Positions 5,140 to 6,521 of a stretch of 6,521 nt of DNA are shown piece by piece; the stretch's first letter is position 1, and every line of letters starts with the position of its first letter. A program made the translations under genes and the position numbers. The stretch comes from Actinomycetes bacterium (GTDB taxonomy: Bacteria; Actinomycetota; Acidimicrobiia; Acidimicrobiales; RAAP-2), in NCBI GenBank assembly GCA_021826655.1, contig JAKAZC010000162.1, positions 1 to 6,521 of the forward strand, written 5' to 3'. A model generated the notes under the pieces. That model had not been told where the DNA came from, made no database searches, and was given only the letters and a program-made list of their open reading frames with translations.

Positions 5140-6072
5140 TCAGGGAAGGCGCAGTCCGTCTCCGGACCGGACGGCCAGCCCCTCGGCGACCAGGGCGTGG
5201 GCCACCCGTTCGGCACGGTCCGGGTCGGCGGGCCACCCGGCGGCGGCGGCCAGATCCCCGGCGGTCACCGGCCCGGTGCGCAGCGCGGCCACCAGCCGGC
5301 CCCGACCCTGGCGGTCCGAGCCCGCGAACTCCGACTGGGCGACGGACACCCCCGCCGATCCGCGCGCCGGGTCGGGGCCGGGGCGGCCCGCCGCCGCCCA
5401 TCGGCACCGCCTGCGCACCGGGCACGTCGCACAGCCGGGTGCCCGGGAGGTGCACACGGTGGCGCCCAGATCCAGGAGGGCCTGCCCGAACGACCAGGCG
5501 CGACCCGGCGGGACCATCGCATCGACGAGCGCCTGCGCCTCGGCCGGTCGGACGGGTCGACCGGCGACACCGCGGGCGATGACCCGGCCGGCATTGGTGT
5601 CGACCACGCCGACGGCGCGCTCGAAGGCGAAGGCGAGGACGGCCCGGGCCGTGTAGGGACCCACCCCGGGCAGGGCGAGCAGCGCGTCGAGGTCGTCGGG
5701 AACCGCGCCGGCGTGGTGGACGACGATGGCCCCTGCCGCCGACCTGAGGTGCTTGGCTCGTCGGTTGTACCCCAATCCCTCCCACGCCCGAAGCACGTCC
5801 CCGAGCGGTGCCGCCGCACACGCTGCCGGCGTCGGATACGCCGCCAGGAACCGGTGGTAGGCGGGGACGACCCGGGTCAACTGGGTCTGCTGCGAAAGGG
5901 TCTCGCTCACCAGTACGGCCCAAGGGTCGCGGGTGTCCCGCCACGGCAGGTCCGGTCGACGCGACGACCCGTCGGACGTACCCCAGCGATCGATGGCGAC
6001 GCCCAGCGCACGGACCTGGGGAAGCGACCGGACCGTCCTGGGGGCGCCCGGTAGCGCGGGACGGCGGCTCAC
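5140..6072 (-). CDS. mutY: A/G-specific adenine glycosylase MutY
   Basis: A 310-residue base-excision-repair enzyme that removes adenine mispaired with 8-oxoguanine or guanine, preventing G-to-T transversions. Seen: LPWRDTRDPWAVLVSETLSQ (42-60, continuing QTQ) with catalytic E57; WEGLGYNRRAKHLRSAA (97-113); helix-hairpin-helix LPGVGPYTARAVLA (134-147); catalytic D158 in VVDTNAGRV (156-164); and four cysteines C207, C214, C217, C223 in the C-x6-C-x2-C-x5-C spacing of the [4Fe-4S] cluster. Y140 stands where endonuclease III has a lysine, supporting MutY over Nth. The C-terminus (about 257-310) resembles a short winged helix as in actinobacterial MutY, in place of the NUDIX-like 8-oxoG-reading domain of E. 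coli MutY (350 residues). S60 replaces the usual leucine in the ExxLQQTQ segment. The GTG start at 6072 follows the MaoC stop by 16 bases with only a weak ribosome site; GTG codons for V14, V20 or V25 are alternatives. Probably co-transcribed with the MaoC gene. Confidence 0.95.
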   Translation of the reverse strand: MSRRPALPGAPRTVRSLPQVRALGVAIDRWGTSDGSSRRPDLPWRDTRDPWAVLVSETLSQQTQLTRVVPAYHRFLAAYPTPAACAAAPLGDVLRAWEGLGYNRRAKHLRSAAGAIVVHHAGAVPDDLDALLALPGVGPYTARAVLAFAFERAVGVVDTNAGRVIARGVAGRPVRPAEAQALVDAMVPPGRAWSFGQALLDLGATVCTSRAPGCATCPVRRRCRWAAAGRPGPDPARGSAGVSVAQSEFAGSDRQGRGRLVAALRTGPVTAGDLAAAAGWPADPDRAERVAHALVAEGLAVRSGDGLRLP

Positions 6073-6088
6073 CGGTCGGTCGGGCTGC

Positions 6089-6521
6089 TCACTCCCAGAC
6101 GTCGTCGCCGTAGGGACGCCGCCTGGCCGGGGCGAAGGCCTCCTTCCAGACCATGACCTTGCGGCGGAAGAAGCAGACCTCCTCGCCGCGCTGATTGAAC
6201 GCCTTGGTCTCCACCGTCACCACACCCCGGTCCTCCCGTGAGGTCGACGCCACCTTGTCGATCACCTTGGTCTCGGCGTAGATGGTGTCGCCGTGGAACG
6301 TGGGGGCCCGGTGCAGCAGGGACTCCACCTCGAGGTTGGCGATGGCGGCGCCGCTGACGTCGGGGACGCTCATACCCAGGGCGAGCGAGTACACGAGGTT
6401 GCCGACGACGACGTTCCGCTTCTGGACCGACTCGTGCTCGGCGAACCACGCGTTGGTGTGCAACGGGTGGTGGTTCATCGTGATCATGCAGAAGAGGTGG
6501 TCGTCCGACTCGGTGATGGTC
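6089..6521 (-). CDS. MaoC-family hot-dog dehydratase (enoyl/mesaconyl-CoA hydratase-like), N-terminus missing
   Basis: The last 143 or so residues of a MaoC-like single hot-dog protein; the frame stays open to the right edge, so the true start lies outside. An internal ATG at 6487 should not be taken as the start, because the codons before it read TITESDDHLFC, the conserved lead into the hydratase motif. The motif itself, TMNHHPLHTNAWFAE (about 6436-6481), carries the Asn/His pair (MN at 6473-6478, LH at 6458-6463) typical of MaoC and beta-methylmalyl/mesaconyl-CoA dehydratases. Then come GNLVYSLALGMSV, the LLHRAPTFHGDTIYAETKV strand and KAFNQRGEEVCFFRRKVMV, all usual for the fold. Such enzymes hydrate or dehydrate CoA thioesters in fatty-acid, PHA or C5-dicarboxylate metabolism. 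The specific CoA substrate cannot be told. The stop is 16 bases before the mutY start. Confidence 0.87.
   Translation of the reverse strand, partial: TITESDDHLFCMITMNHHPLHTNAWFAEHESVQKRNVVVGNLVYSLALGMSVPDVSGAAIANLEVESLLHRAPTFHGDTIYAETKVIDKVASTSREDRGVVTVETKAFNQRGEEVCFFRRKVMVWKEAFAPARRRPYGDDVWE

Noticed and set aside
5140..6072. The glycosylase as endonuclease III (Nth).
   Set aside because: The segment GVGPYTA lacks the catalytic lysine of Nth (GVGRKTA), and the LPWRDTRDPWAVLVSE entry and overall length match MutY.
1..6521. A new defence, mobile or biosynthetic system covering the window.
   Set aside because: I saw no nuclease, helicase, transposase, toxin-antitoxin pair, repeat array or assembly-line enzyme. 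The genes look like housekeeping and general metabolic functions.

Overview
The window is strongly GC-rich, with third codon positions almost always G or C. Many genes begin with GTG, genes are tightly packed, and two starts look leaderless. This pattern fits a high-GC actinobacterium. An Acidimicrobiia-type relative is a guess from protein character only and cannot be settled from this sequence. I see eight protein genes, two of them cut by the window edges. I see no RNA genes, mobile elements, CRISPR arrays or long repeats. No gene-free stretch exceeds about 160 bases.

Layout. Left block (1-1827, all minus strand): a metallo-beta-lactamase-fold hydrolase, a flavin reductase family protein, and a cupin of the dTDP-4-dehydrorhamnose 3,5-epimerase (RmlC) family that runs off the left edge. 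They are separated by only 2 and 5 bases, so they very likely form one transcript. Centre (1884-2777, plus strand): an alpha/beta hydrolase of the epoxide-hydrolase type, transcribed divergently from the left block across a 56-base gap. Each side of that gap carries a TAnnnT -10-like hexamer 8-9 bases before the start codon. Right block (2802-6521, all minus strand), in transcription order: a MaoC-type hot-dog dehydratase cut by the right edge, the adenine glycosylase MutY, an exported lipoprotein with an alpha/beta-hydrolase core, and a small cytosolic serine hydrolase of the dienelactone-hydrolase/acyl-esterase type. The right block converges on the central gene across 24 bases that hold a hairpin.

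How the genes might work together. MutY is a housekeeping DNA-repair enzyme. The rest is a mixed set of small-molecule hydrolases and redox or acyl-CoA enzymes. Three unrelated alpha/beta-hydrolases lie close together, each with an intact nucleophile and catalytic histidine. This suggests catabolic or detoxifying capacity, but no shared pathway can be read from the sequence. I did not find a convincing new multi-gene system. The points most worth a second look are the RmlC-like protein, which lacks conserved active-site residues; its tight linkage to the MBL hydrolase and flavin reductase; the paired leaderless promoter candidates; and the exported lipoprotein hydrolase.
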